A stretch of DNA of 64,000 bases, taken from contig NC_088320.1 in assembly GCF_910592395.1 (NCBI RefSeq), positions 1,612,001-1,676,000 on the forward strand. Direction: 5' to 3'. Position 1 is the first letter of the stretch. Every line of letters begins with the position of its first letter. The position numbers were made by a program, and so were the translations under genes. The notes beneath the pieces were generated by a model. The model did not search any database, was not told where the DNA came from, and worked only from the letters and a program-made list of their open reading frames with translations. This stretch comes from Lineus longissimus. Its lineage: Eukaryota > Nemertea > Pilidiophora > Heteronemertea > Lineidae. Positions 1 to 11,044 of the stretch are shown in pieces.

Positions 1-349
1 GATGGCATTTAAGGATATAATTTATTCTAAGGTGTTTGAATGTTTTGCACGACCCCGGGGCACATTTTCATAAATATTGTGTTGTCATGTCGTACCCCCT
101 GCACGTTGCACTCATCCCTCGTTGGCTCCATTGTATTTCACTGGTATTTCTATGGCAAAGACTTGGGTTTGATCGATACCACCGTATCAAGAGTGTAATA
201 CTAGTACCTGCACGAGGACAGCGATCTGACAGATTGTCAAAAAATCTCGAATTCGTTTTTCCAATGTTGGAGATATTTGAGTGATTGTTGATCAGAGCTG
301 CAACTAAAACAAGGATCTTTAGGATTTTTTATTTTCATGTGATGACAAG

Positions 350-443
350 ATGGCCAGTTTGACTGGATACGATGTTATTATAAGTTTTCTTGTTGTCTTT
401 TTTGGACAATTTTTCTTCTCACTGGCCCAGGTCCCCCAATGGG
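350..443 (+). CDS. Signal-peptide exon of the lectin gene
   Basis: The ATG at 350 opens a 31-codon reading frame with a run of Val, Phe, Ile and Leu residues (core VIISFLVVFFGQFFFSL) followed by AQ, a likely signal-peptidase site. It ends at a strong GTAAGT donor at 444 in phase 1, which is the phase needed to join the acceptor at 842-843 and make Asp-Asn-Leu-Ala, the usual start of an FTP domain. I infer this is the true first coding exon; a further untranslated exon upstream cannot be excluded. Confidence 0.75.
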
Positions 444-3400
444 GTAAGTGGCTCCAAAAAGTGCCCTTTGGGAGCGTTCATTATGAATGACGTCACAATT
501 ACTACAACCAATCATATATCCGTTATATTCACTTGCCAAATTTGCGGAGTGTCTGCGTAAATCATTACACCAATGTAGTTTTGATTCGTGCTCTTGAACA
601 TACTTTCTATACAGCTAAAGCTTTGTGGCATTTCTACGGCCGGTGTAGCAGTCGAAAATGTCCCCTCTGAATAAGGTGCCGCCATATCCCTGTTTTTCGC
701 TAAGATATGGTTCTGTTGCGACGCATGACCTTCAATACCACAGATCTTAAAAGAATCCAGAAACATTCGCCGTGTCCGGACAGTTTTTCTAGCTCATTTG
801 AAACAACTACACAGTGTTTTTGATGACACTGCCTTTATTCCAGATAACCTTGCGCGGTTCAAACCCACGGGCTCTTACCCGACGGCTTGGAAGAAGGGTG
901 CCGAGACCTACTACTCTTACTGGGCTGTTGACGGGGACAGGGAGCATGACGACGCCCATCGTAGGAGTTGTTTCGTCACCACCTCCTCAGAGTACGGGTA
1001 CGCGTACTTCTGGGTCGATCTTGGCGCGCAACATGACATAAGGGAGGTCATTATCGCCAACAGAAAGCAGCAACCCGCTAAGACTTTGAACAAACAGTTA
1101 GGAGGAGGTAGGCTATAGTTCTCGGTGTCTCGACTGTTGGCGGAGGCAGTGACCCATGCGGCGGTGCGATTTGCGGGAAATCTACCATTGCGATTGCATT
1201 GCTCCTCCGAGCTCCTGCCTAGAGAAATTTTATGGAATTCTACATAGTTTATATTAGGTAAACCCAATCATTCAATTTCAGTTGACCTGCTGAAGAACTT
1301 TCAAATCCTCGTAACGGATAAGCTAACAACAGACGCGAAATATCAGGGCCAATTCCTCTCCGCGCACAATTTCTCCGTGTGTTCCGTCCAAGGGGAGCAA
1401 CCCTTCCGGGCGTCAGAGGTGAAGCAATTCCCGTGTGAGGCGAAGTGTCGGGGTCGGTATCTGGTCATATTCAAGACGGCACCCAAGGATGAGCAGTTCC
1501 CGCTCTGCGAGGTTGAGGTCTACGACCAGAATAGTTACAGTAAGTCGAGTTCATTCAGTTTAAGGGATAGTCTCAAGTGCAGGTTTTTGATTTCCATGAG
1601 AGATGATCTTTTTTTACTTGGGTCCGCCATACCTGAGAAAATTTCGTCTTTTTTCAATTCAATTTTTGCATTCCTCAGCGAGCAAAGCACATAAGAGAAT
1701 CCTCTGTTCCCGGAATCCACTATCCGTATGGGACAGATTTTCCTTCCACACCGACTGCGTTTGCGGGATTTCTGTTGTTGCAACACATTCACCTGTTTCC
1801 TAAGGTGAAAAATTATATAACCAAGGTCTAACTAAATAGCGATTTTTCATTATGATTTTACTAATAGATCAAATTTACCGGTGAGGTCAATTGAAAGCTT
1901 GAACTGACCAATACGGTCAAGATCATTCAGAAGGAGGTTCAATTACATTACTGTAGCATTGCATAAAACAGTTGTGAGCGTTATACTTGAGCAAAGTGAA
2001 AGGTAGCGTTGTTTTTAATTTTTTAGCCAACGTAGCCCTGAATAAACCAAGCACCATGTACAGTCATTACAAAGGTCACAAGACTTTCGGGTTTGATGTT
2101 TCCCGAAAGGCAAACGACGGCCAGCATGGTTATTTGGACTCGGACGGAACCTGTATCCATTCTTCCAACGCCGGTAACATCCAGACAGAATACTGGATGG
2201 TGGACCTGCTCAAGTCGCAGAGAGTGAGGAGAATCGTCACCGTCAATAGAGGCGATCGGGGAACAGGTATGGAACGCCGGCAAATAAATAAAATCAATTT
2301 CCTGTGCTGATTGCGGATTTAGTTTCTCATCAGAGACTGACAGCAGGAGTCAGAAGACTTAAAAGGATGTCTTTCGTCATGAAAAAATTACATCAGCGTC
2401 TGCGTCACCGAGGTCGGGGGTTCGACTCCCAGTCACACCAGGTTTTTTTTAAAGTGATTAAGAGGGCAGTTTAGCTTGAGTATGAGGCATAACGATTTCC
2501 ATGATATTTTTTTCAAAAAGGTATATGATATGACGCGATGAAGTCTAAAAACAATTATAATGTTTTAAACATCATTATAAATAATTTATCTATTTTTTTC
2601 GCCCCAGGCGGCTATTTCCGAAAGTTCAAATATGCCATTCTGAAAGATGTGCATCCCTGGCTCCTGGACATGAATGATTACTTTGTTTGCTACCATCGGA
2701 CGACCTACCTCCGGGACGCTGAAATCATCGAGGCGAACTGTCCGTATGAAGCTGTGGGGCGGTACGTCATGCTGTATAAGTACGACGCTGCAAGCAACGC
2801 CTTATTGATGTGTGAGATGGAAGTGTATGGAGCACCAGTTGTTGATGGTGAGGAGTGCTTGGGGAATGTTTCAATAGAATGGAAAATCGCATCACACACC
2901 TTTATCGGTTTCGTAAAGTTTTTATCAGCATTTGTGGGCTGGAATTTCGACAACATGATTTGCTCATCAAGTATATCATCGTATCAACCACATCTCAAAA
3001 CTATAAGGTCAGTCGGACGTTGGTTTCTTCAATAGCTGAGCAGTTCTTAAAAATCTTTCTAATTTATTTCAATCTCCAGAGAACATTGCCTTGAATAAGC
3101 CGACTGAAATGAGCGGAGAGATTGGTCGCAGTGTGAAGACGTCAGGTAAAGCAGTGGATGGGATAATGGCAAGGAAGTGGGGCGCGGGCTCCTGTATTCG
3201 GACGCCAGGGACCGACACCACCGAATGGTGGGCAGTCGACCTCCTCGATCTCTACAAGATACGTAACGTGGTTGTGGTCAACAGAGGCGAAGAGGGTGAG
3301 TTGCATGGCGGGAAATTTTCAAATATCCAATGAGAAGATCCAAACGGGCGCGCGGTTTATATTCGAGACTTCGGATTGGTTGTCTGTCGCAGATTATGCA

Positions 3401-6400
3401 AATACAATTTTAACTGCCTCCCATGGGGCGCCAGAGACCTATGCGGACGGATTTCATTGGTCGGATTTCGCAAATATCACGTAAGGATTCTCATTGGGTA
3501 CCTTTCGGCACAGATTGTGTACGAATGTTTTGGACTGTGGCGTTCCCGTCCCATGATATCGAACGCGGTGACGTAGGCCCTATACTAATCAAAAATCGCA
3601 TGATGTGATGACTATTCGGAAATTGACAATACATTTTCCTTTTTCAAATGTCTCCATTTTTTATTTCTATGTTTCATTTAGCAACATGTATTCAGTTCAT
3701 GGGTACCAGCGTCTATATAATGAAAGTGAAAGACTCCCAGCTCTCCGCGTCCTCAGAGCTTCAAAATTGGAAGAAAGAAAGAGGAAGGCTGTACAACAAT
3801 GAGATGGTATATAGATATGATGCTTGGTGTCCAAAGACTAAGGCTTCAACAGAATATTACCAAGTCGATTTCATCAATACTGTGCTTTTGACAGGCTTTA
3901 CAATTCAAGGTTAGTTAAAGGGAATCTATCGTCCTCCTTTAAGTTACAAACATTGTCGTCAACGCTCAGTCGATGTCATCGCTTGTCATCAAAATCTACG
4001 CTTGTATGAGGCGTATAACTATCTCTGTGTCAAACACAACTACTGGTAACTGCGCATAGTAGTCACTTGAAGGCTCTATAGTTTGACCCCCGAATACCCC
4101 CCCCCCCCTTTAAGATACAGACCGCCGCCGGCGGGATCCACTTTCACTCGTTTGCGCTCTGTTTTCATGTAACCTGTCGATATTCTAGGTGGTTATTACA
4201 CTTTCGTGTACGAGGTCTACGTCGCATACAGCGAAGATGGAAAAACTTTCAAGTATATAATGGATGCAAGCGGAAAGAACAAATTGGTGAGTTTGCCTTT
4301 GAGACTTTTTAAATCATTGTGGCACTAGAGCTATGAAGATCTCCAGTCTAAATCTACTGCGTCAAGAACCACACCCGTGACGTCATCGTCGAGGAAATGA
4401 TCGGCAGACAACATTCCGTACAATTCCTATGTATCCGGTCTCCTCCACCGGTTAAATCACTTCCTTTTGTCCACTACTGAATATGACCGTTTATCAGTCA
4501 CGACTTTTTTCAAAAAAATAAAGGTTTACGTCGAATTTGTTCCCATAACCATGGTAACACGATCTTGTTTGTGTCTTTGCAGGTTATGCCTGGTGCCCCC
4601 AATCATTTCTTCTATATGAGAACAGTGTGGTTCCCAAAGGCACTCTTGGCGAAGAAGATCCGAATCCACCCAGTGGCCCTCAAGTTCGTCAGGTGGCCAT
4701 GCCTTAGGGTGGACTTCCATGGCTGTTATAATACTGGTAAATACTTTTCCTTTGGCAAACCTTTCTGACCATAGACGACGGACATGTCTGTCTTTTACAA
4801 ACTGGTTTCCAATGCACACAACGGATACATAGGTCATTGACATTTTGTAAACTAGCGCTTACAATGAAATGAAGGATGTGTATGTCTGTCCTCAACCTAA
4901 CCTATCGGACAGACATCAACGTGTTATTTTGTTGTAGAAAACAACTTCAAGAATGTGAAGATTAAGACAGTAAAGTCGATGGCGGAGTACCACACGAAAT
5001 CCTCCAAGGTACAGACCTGCCATGACCAGACTGAGCCTTTCCCGCCAGGGTACATGCGACCCCTCGAGTGTAAGGATAGACCACTCGGCCGTTACGTAAT
5101 CGTCGAGAAGACTGCCCCAAAGCAGAAACTTGAGATGTGCGAGTTTGAAGTTTACGGAGATCGTTTTGATGGTGAGTAGAACATGCTTTTCTCATCTTAC
5201 AAACATATTTCGTCCCCTCCTTCTCTTTGCATGTTCCCTTTATACTCCAGAGAAGCAAACCGCGTCGTCCCGCTTCAAGTCGTCGAAAAGGCTTTGAAAA
5301 TGAAAAGCTAAAACACGATTTCTGGGCGTTAACGATGAATAAAAACTGTTGTGTTCATTGAAATGATCGGATAACCTCGTCTATACGGCGTATGTTTTAA
5401 TGATTCCACGGTTGTTCCGTGCACACTGATCAAATTCCTTACTGTTGAATTGTATCATGAGTGTTTGTTGTTACCTCATTTCAGGAAACCTGGCCTATCG
5501 CAAGACAACCAAGCAAAGTTCCACCTACTGGAAATGGGACTCCAAACTTGCTGTTGACGGTAATCGGGCCTCTAACATGACGCGATACCAGTCCTGCTCG
5601 CAGACGCTGAGCAAGCCGCAGTCCACGTGCACGGCAAGTGGCTCAAACTGGTGGATGGTGGATATGGAGGAGAGTTATGAGATCGGCAGGGTTGTTGTGG
5701 TCTCAAACGCTGGATGCTGCGGTAAGAGTGCTATTCAATGGGCATACAAAAATGAGTAAAAACAGGGGAGCGTGAATGGAGAGGGAGGTCGCGCAATTTG
5801 TAACTGTTGCCGACAACCATGCACATTTCTACGGCAGTTCCAGTGTTTTTAGATTATAGACATTCGGCTTTGACACGCACATCGACTATACTATAGGACA
5901 ATGCGATGTACCTTCTGTTTCAGGTAACTGCCTCCAGAAGTTCCAAATCCTCCTCACTGATACCTTCGACGATAAAAACCTCACCAGCAGCACTTATAAA
6001 ACCTGCCATTTCTACGAGGGGAAGTTAGAGGCGGCACAGGTCAAGACCGTCTACTGCAACCCCGATGCTAGAGGACGCTACCTGGTGATCTTCGCACCCG
6101 CCAGTTATCAGCTGACCCTTTGTGAAGTTGAGGTATTCGAAAGGTTTCAATTTGGTGAGTTAGTTTTAGAAGAAATTTGTTCTATATACAAGTACATGTA
6201 CAATCATACGTATTGCAGGACTTGCCAGAAGTAAGGTAGCTCATCAAGAGACGAGCAATCTGTGCATATGTCACCAATGACCTTATAATCTTTTTCGTTC
6301 AAACTACTCCAGGCGACAACTTGGCTCTTGGCAAGCCTACCGACCAGAGCAGCAACAAGGACCTGAGCCTGGGACATTCCCTCTTGGCCGTGGACGGTCG

Positions 6401-9400
6401 CCGTTTGACTGACTACAAGCTAGGGTCGTGCACGATGACCGGAGGGAAGACCGACGACGCTTGGTGGCATGTTGATCTACAAGATGAGTACAGGATACGA
6501 AAGCTTGTCATTGTGAACCGGGGCGACGCACTATGTAAGTTGAGAACGGGAAGATGAGTTGAAAAGGTTCCGAACAACTCTGCTGTCGCCTGTTCAAGAA
6601 GAAGAACGCCTATTTTATGACATATTGTGTAGTCTTCCTGATAGCGGACACTACGTTTCTCTATCATTTTCAATTTCCTTTTGTTTCACAGCCGAGAGAC
6701 TCCGAAACTTTAAAGTGGCTATCACGAAAATCCACAGACCTTTCGAACTGAGCAAAGTGCCGTCAGAGCTCTGCCACTCCCAATCTGCACCTCTGGCGGC
6801 TAGTGAGGTCAAGGTCATCTACTGCACAAACCGACCAATCGGAAGACACATTACAATTATCAAGTCACAGGCGGTTGGAGAACCACTGACATTATGCGAG
6901 GTTGAGGTCTACGGGACGCCTAAAGAAAGTAAGAAAACATGTTGTAGATGTCGCTATTAATCCACTAGTAACATCGGTTGCTGATAGAACAGCTCGTTGG
7001 TCTAGTGGTTCGAATCTCACTTTGATGCGAGAGGTCCCGGGTTCGACCCCCGGGCAGGCCCTGTTGTTGATAAGTTGGCCAAACGTGTGTGCTGCCAGCT
7101 TTTGTATCAATTTTCTTTTTCTTTTTTTTTTAATTGCCGTGATGTCGGCGTCAGGAGTATGATTTAGGTTGCCACATTGACAATGATTTCCTTTTACCAT
7201 TCAGACAACTTGGCCTGGAAGAAGCCAACCTCCACGAGCAGTGACCTAGCGGCTGCGACTCACCAAAAGTCTGCGGACGGTAAAGCCTCTCCGTACTACT
7301 TTGATGGGACTTGCTCGACTACGCTGAAAAACCTCCTCGTTCAGTGGTGGAGGGTTGACCTTGGCAAGGTGTACGATGTTGAAAGGGTTCTCATTACAAA
7401 CAGGGTGGATTGTTGTGGTAGGTAGACGCATTCCTTCAGAAGGATTGTCATTTCGAACATTCATAGCGTCTTTCAGACACAGCAAGGGTAGATTACTGAA
7501 CGATGGCCCACGACCGAGCCTATAACACGACATGCATCAGGTTTTTGAGCTTTTGAAAAACTTCTCTCTACCTGAGAATTTTTTTTCTGCACAAAGTGTT
7601 ATCAGATATTTTTCCATAATTTGCACTTCGCATATGACCCATTTGTCGCATTTTCACCTCTTCTCGTGACATACCCACACCCTTTCAGCACACTACCTAC
7701 GTTCCTACCGAGTGAAACTATTCGACGTCTGGAATCCGTTCTTCCCTCTCCACAACCCTCACCGGCTCTGCAGCGACCGACGCGACATCAAGCATACCGG
7801 GGGAGATATCATACAACTGAAGTGCAACCGTGAGACCAGGGGGCGTTACCTGTCCGTTTGGAAGACAGACACCCTGGGAGAACCCTTGGTACTTTGTGAA
7901 GTCGAGGTGTACGGGAATGAGAGGATGCCTTGTAAGTGACCAACGACCAGTGACGCATATACCAGAAGAAAATCTGCTTCGAGTCCAAATTTGCAAAGAT
8001 ACCCATAATGTCAGCAGTGTATACGATGTAATTTGGTATGTTACTGATATTGGATCCGATACGTTGTCGAATAGAAAGCGTTCTATTCCAATATGGCAGA
8101 CTATTCGGCCATCTTGAATTGAATTGGAGGGAAAAACCAATTAACTAATGTACGCTTCATTCTGAACAAAAGAAACTTGAGCGCGTTTCTAAATACATTC
8201 CCGTATCAAACGATTTTTTTCATGTTGTAGCTGCTTCCACCAACCTCGCCCTCGGTAAACCAACGCAACAAAATGCACTGGTAAAGCATGCTGTTGGGAC
8301 ATCTGCAGTCGTGGTTGATGGCAAATCCGATCTTGATAATCCCAGCGCGTGCACCAAGACGCCTGGAATCCAGACGACGGAATGGGTGATGGTTGACCTT
8401 GCCAAGGTCACCAATGTCACGAAAGTTGACATGTTAATGGGACACGGATGCTGTGGTGAGTCTTGTAGTGTACAGACGAGAATTATTTTGCCAACACTGA
8501 ATTTCTAACACTACTTGTTATAGTTATTTCTTATGACTATATCAAACCAAGCTGATCATGGAACTATTCGGATTTACCAGCTGTCTCGTTTCTCATTCAG
8601 ACAAAAAACAAACGTTGACAGCGGCGCTTATGGATACTTTCGACCCGGAAGAACTCAATAAGATCTCTTCGAACGCCTACGTCACATCCTCCTCTCCTTC
8701 ACCGACTTCGGCGACGACCGGGTCTTCAATGGTTGACATCTGCGGGTCGTACGAAGGGACCATTTCGCAAGGGCAGTGGTTGACTATTTGGTGTACCCCG
8801 GGGGTTATGGGTAAGAACAAAAGCATGCAATAAGGTGTATGTTCTGGTAAGAACAGCTCCACAAACGCCTACTGTCCAATCTTCTTCCTCCAAAGACTGG
8901 CGTCAAACTCTAGCAATAAGCGATAAACCGAATCATCCTTTAAATACCAACACTAAACAGGATCACCCTACTATAGAAAGAAGCGAGGAAAATAATTTTC
9001 ATTGATGATACCACACATGATTCCGAGGCCATCATGATCACCACTTCACCATTTCTGTTCGAATGACTCAGTAAAGCCACCAGCAGGTCTAGGCGGGAAT
9101 ATAAGAAAGGTCAAGATCGGAGGTTTTCCCAATGATTTCATTAAACAAATGTTTCCTTTCCTAATTGATAGGGAGATATCTGTACATCCTGAAAAATCCG
9201 GCCAAGAAAGAACCACTAAACCTGTGTGAGGTCAGGGCGTTTTCAGACCCTCCGCCTCCAACCACATCAAGAAAGAAGAGAGATTTGGGTATGATACACA
9301 TAGTTGTAGCTATCGTTTGTCTAGTCGGTCGTAGATTCCACTCGATGGACCAAAACTACTGTACACTTGTATGTTCAGATCGAATATCGCGATTTGTCCT

Positions 9401-9819
9401 CATGGCAGCGATGCGATAGAGTCTTTTGGTTAACAATGGTCAAGTGGGACGTAATTCGTGAGCACCTTCACGTACGAATATTGTGTGATGATGCTTTATG
9501 CCATCGTGACTGTCGCCAGGCCCAATCGCGGTCACCGGTTGTGACGAGAAATGGGACCCTTCTTCAAGCAAAAAAAGCAAAACGCTGAACGAGTTTCGAG
9601 TCATTACGACCCACGGTTACAAAGGCATAGCAAGTAGCGGTGTCCGATCACATCCTTGGCAGAAGCTGGCAGTGAGAAGAAGGGAGTACCATAGTCCTCA
9701 ATAAGAAATGTTGTTCATTATTATCGTAACGTCTATCGATTCGTCTTTCAGGCGGGATTCGTTTGCCGTCGTTCCTAGCCAACGCGGATGGCATGGCCGA
9801 CTTCATGACTATCAATTAA
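350..9819 (+). CDS. Secreted multi-domain F-type lectin (7 FTP domains + 1 F5/8C domain), complete 20-exon gene
   Basis: Exons: 350-443, 844-1107, 1282-1539, 2027-2266, 2608-2847, 3080-3295, 3682-3909, 4189-4286, 4583-4736, 4938-5171, 5485-5721, 5924-6154, 6313-6534, 6692-6928, 7205-7417, 7689-7931, 8231-8455, 8601-8810, 9172-9288, 9752-9819 (4029 nt, 1342 aa). Exon 1 encodes a hydrophobic signal peptide ending near SLAQVPQW. Each FTP domain is an exon pair: an N-half with NLAxxKP, AVDG and WWxVDL, and a C-half with GRYxxI and LCEVEVYG. An F5/8C domain (DSQLSASS start, final GC) occupies exons 7-9, between the two halves of FTP3. FTP7's C-half is split over exons 18-19. Nearly all introns are phase 1, the pattern of exon shuffling. 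A basic RKKR stretch precedes a short C-terminal tail. F-type lectins bind fucose in innate recognition or gamete contact; binding here is unproven because the full sugar-binding motif is absent. The domain family is secure, the ligand is not. Confidence 0.9.
2393..2441 (+). repeat. tRNA-like 3' half with encoded CCA (probable SINE remnant)
   Basis: The stretch ends with a T-arm-like GGGTTCGACTCCC, then ACACCA and a T run. Animal nuclear tRNA genes do not encode CCA, so a genomic CCA suggests a retroposed tRNA-derived element. No convincing 5' half or A box was found. It lies in the lectin intron at 2267-2607. Confidence 0.35.
3682..4736 (+). other. F5/8C (discoidin) domain module inside FTP domain 3
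   Basis: Three exons (3682-3909, 4189-4286, 4583-4736; 480 coding nt, 160 residues) encode a coagulation-factor-5/8 C-type fold. It begins with Cys and the DSQLSASS motif, continues through YYQVDF and VAYSEDGKTFKYI, and ends with the closing Gly-Cys. The block enters and leaves in phase 1, so it can be added or removed without changing frame. It follows the N-half exon of FTP3 (ending VVNRGEEG, 3295) and precedes that domain's C-half exon (from 4938, FKNVKIKTVK to CEFEVYGD). I saw no other C-half exon between 3296 and 3681. Confidence 0.85.
6991..7061 (+). pseudogene. tRNA-Pro-like pseudogene or SINE head
   Basis: The sequence has an A-box-like GGTCTAGTGGTTCGA and a perfect B box GGTTCGACCCC, and overall resembles a proline tRNA. 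The anticodon stem has an A-C mismatch, the loop is one base short so no proper TGG anticodon is formed, and the 5' acceptor AGCTCGT does not pair with the 3' end GCAGGCC. It is therefore a decayed copy. It lies in the lectin intron at 6929-7204 on the same strand. Confidence 0.55.
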
Positions 9820-10095
9820 CAACAATAACAACAAGGAGTCACATGACTGCGAGCCAATAGGATCTCTTCAAGTCATCTTTCATGTCTTTGGCACTAGACT
9901 TTGTACATTTTTGTGGTAAATAAAACAAATATTCCGAAGCTTTTGGGAACCTCGGCTTTCCAAGGCAGCAACACGGCACGCATTTTATCTGAAGATGATG
10001 TATTATATATTCCGATATTTGTTTTCTGTGCGATTGCTTATATAACCTGTGAGTGTGACAAGATAGGCTACTGTGTGTACAATGAACGATTGTGA

Positions 10096-10101
10096 AATAA
10101 A
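10096..10101 (+). terminator. Poly(A) signal of the lectin gene
   Basis: AATAAA lies 277 bp downstream of the lectin stop codon and is the first such hexamer in a plausible position. The interval 9820-10101 is then the 3' UTR. Confidence 0.6.
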
Positions 10102-10622
10102 CTGATTGAAAATCATGGTTATCCTTGACGCATATTACGGATACAGCCAAGTATATTTCAGTTATTAGATCAAAACAGATGACAAAAACACTGTCTCCAG
10201 ACTGATGTTCACTTCCCGAACTAATTCAAGTACAATCACGCGCGCTAACTGGAGAACAGACGCACCCCAACACAACCCATTTTTTGCAAGTGCATGTGCT
10301 CATCAATGCCAATGCTTGCCGGAGGATCTTGCGCCGTTATCGCCGTTGGGTTTGCTTCTTTTGGGGAATTATCTACGCTGGACAAATGTTCTCGAACACA
10401 CGGAGAATGCCGAACCGTTAAAGAAAAATCGAGGTCGTCCGACTTCCTTGCACATGTTGCAAATTGTCTAGCAAAACGAAGATAGTCCAGAAAGATTTTC
10501 TAGCCCTATACCTGGTCATCGGACTGTCTCCGCTGTGAAGGCCATGGGGTGTGTGCAACAGGTAATGACTGAGAAGAGCCTGGTGAAGAACAAGTTACAC
10601 CGATATTCCAATGTTGATAAAG

Positions 10623-10628
10623 ATTTAT
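10623..10628 (-). terminator. Candidate poly(A) signal of MSMO1
   Basis: TTTATT on the plus strand reads AATAAA in the sense of MSMO1, 417 bp past its stop codon. The interval 10102-10622 between the two convergent 3' ends holds no coding signal that I can see. Confidence 0.4.
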
Positions 10629-11044
10629 TCACAGACACACATAGGCTAATCAAGTAAACTGATACCACAAAGTGTTCTATTCTCCTTCAGTATTTGTAGT
10701 CAACGCAAAAGACATCACATCACAAGACATTGGTATTCAGTATTTCAATCGGAGTCTATAGAACTATCACAGCTGTAGACTGTCAATGAACAGTCGTTGT
10801 CAATTAAAATGTTATAGTTTTGGGCCAATGTCATTTCACTGAAAAAAGGCCTTACATAAGTACATGTATTGGCGATCTGGCAGGCTACTGTGTACATCTC
10901 GGACCAAAACAGAACTGCGTAGAAACGGCCAAATCGCTGCCAGTGAAGGGTTCATTCCTTCAGTCGTCAGATTTGTACATTCAAAGCAGCATCATCTCGC
11001 CACATCGGAGCCTATTTCAATGGGCTAATTGTCCATAATCACAT

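Noticed and set aside
5449-5484. ATG shortly upstream of FTP4 as an internal start
   Set aside because: It lies in the intron just before a clear acceptor, and the phase matches the chain of exons from the signal peptide at 350.
6413-6673. An 86-codon antisense frame over the lectin gene
   Set aside because: It is the shadow of the FTP5 N-half exon and an intron, with no independent signal.
6991-7061. A functional tRNA-Pro gene
   Set aside because: The acceptor stem does not pair and the anticodon loop is short by one base.
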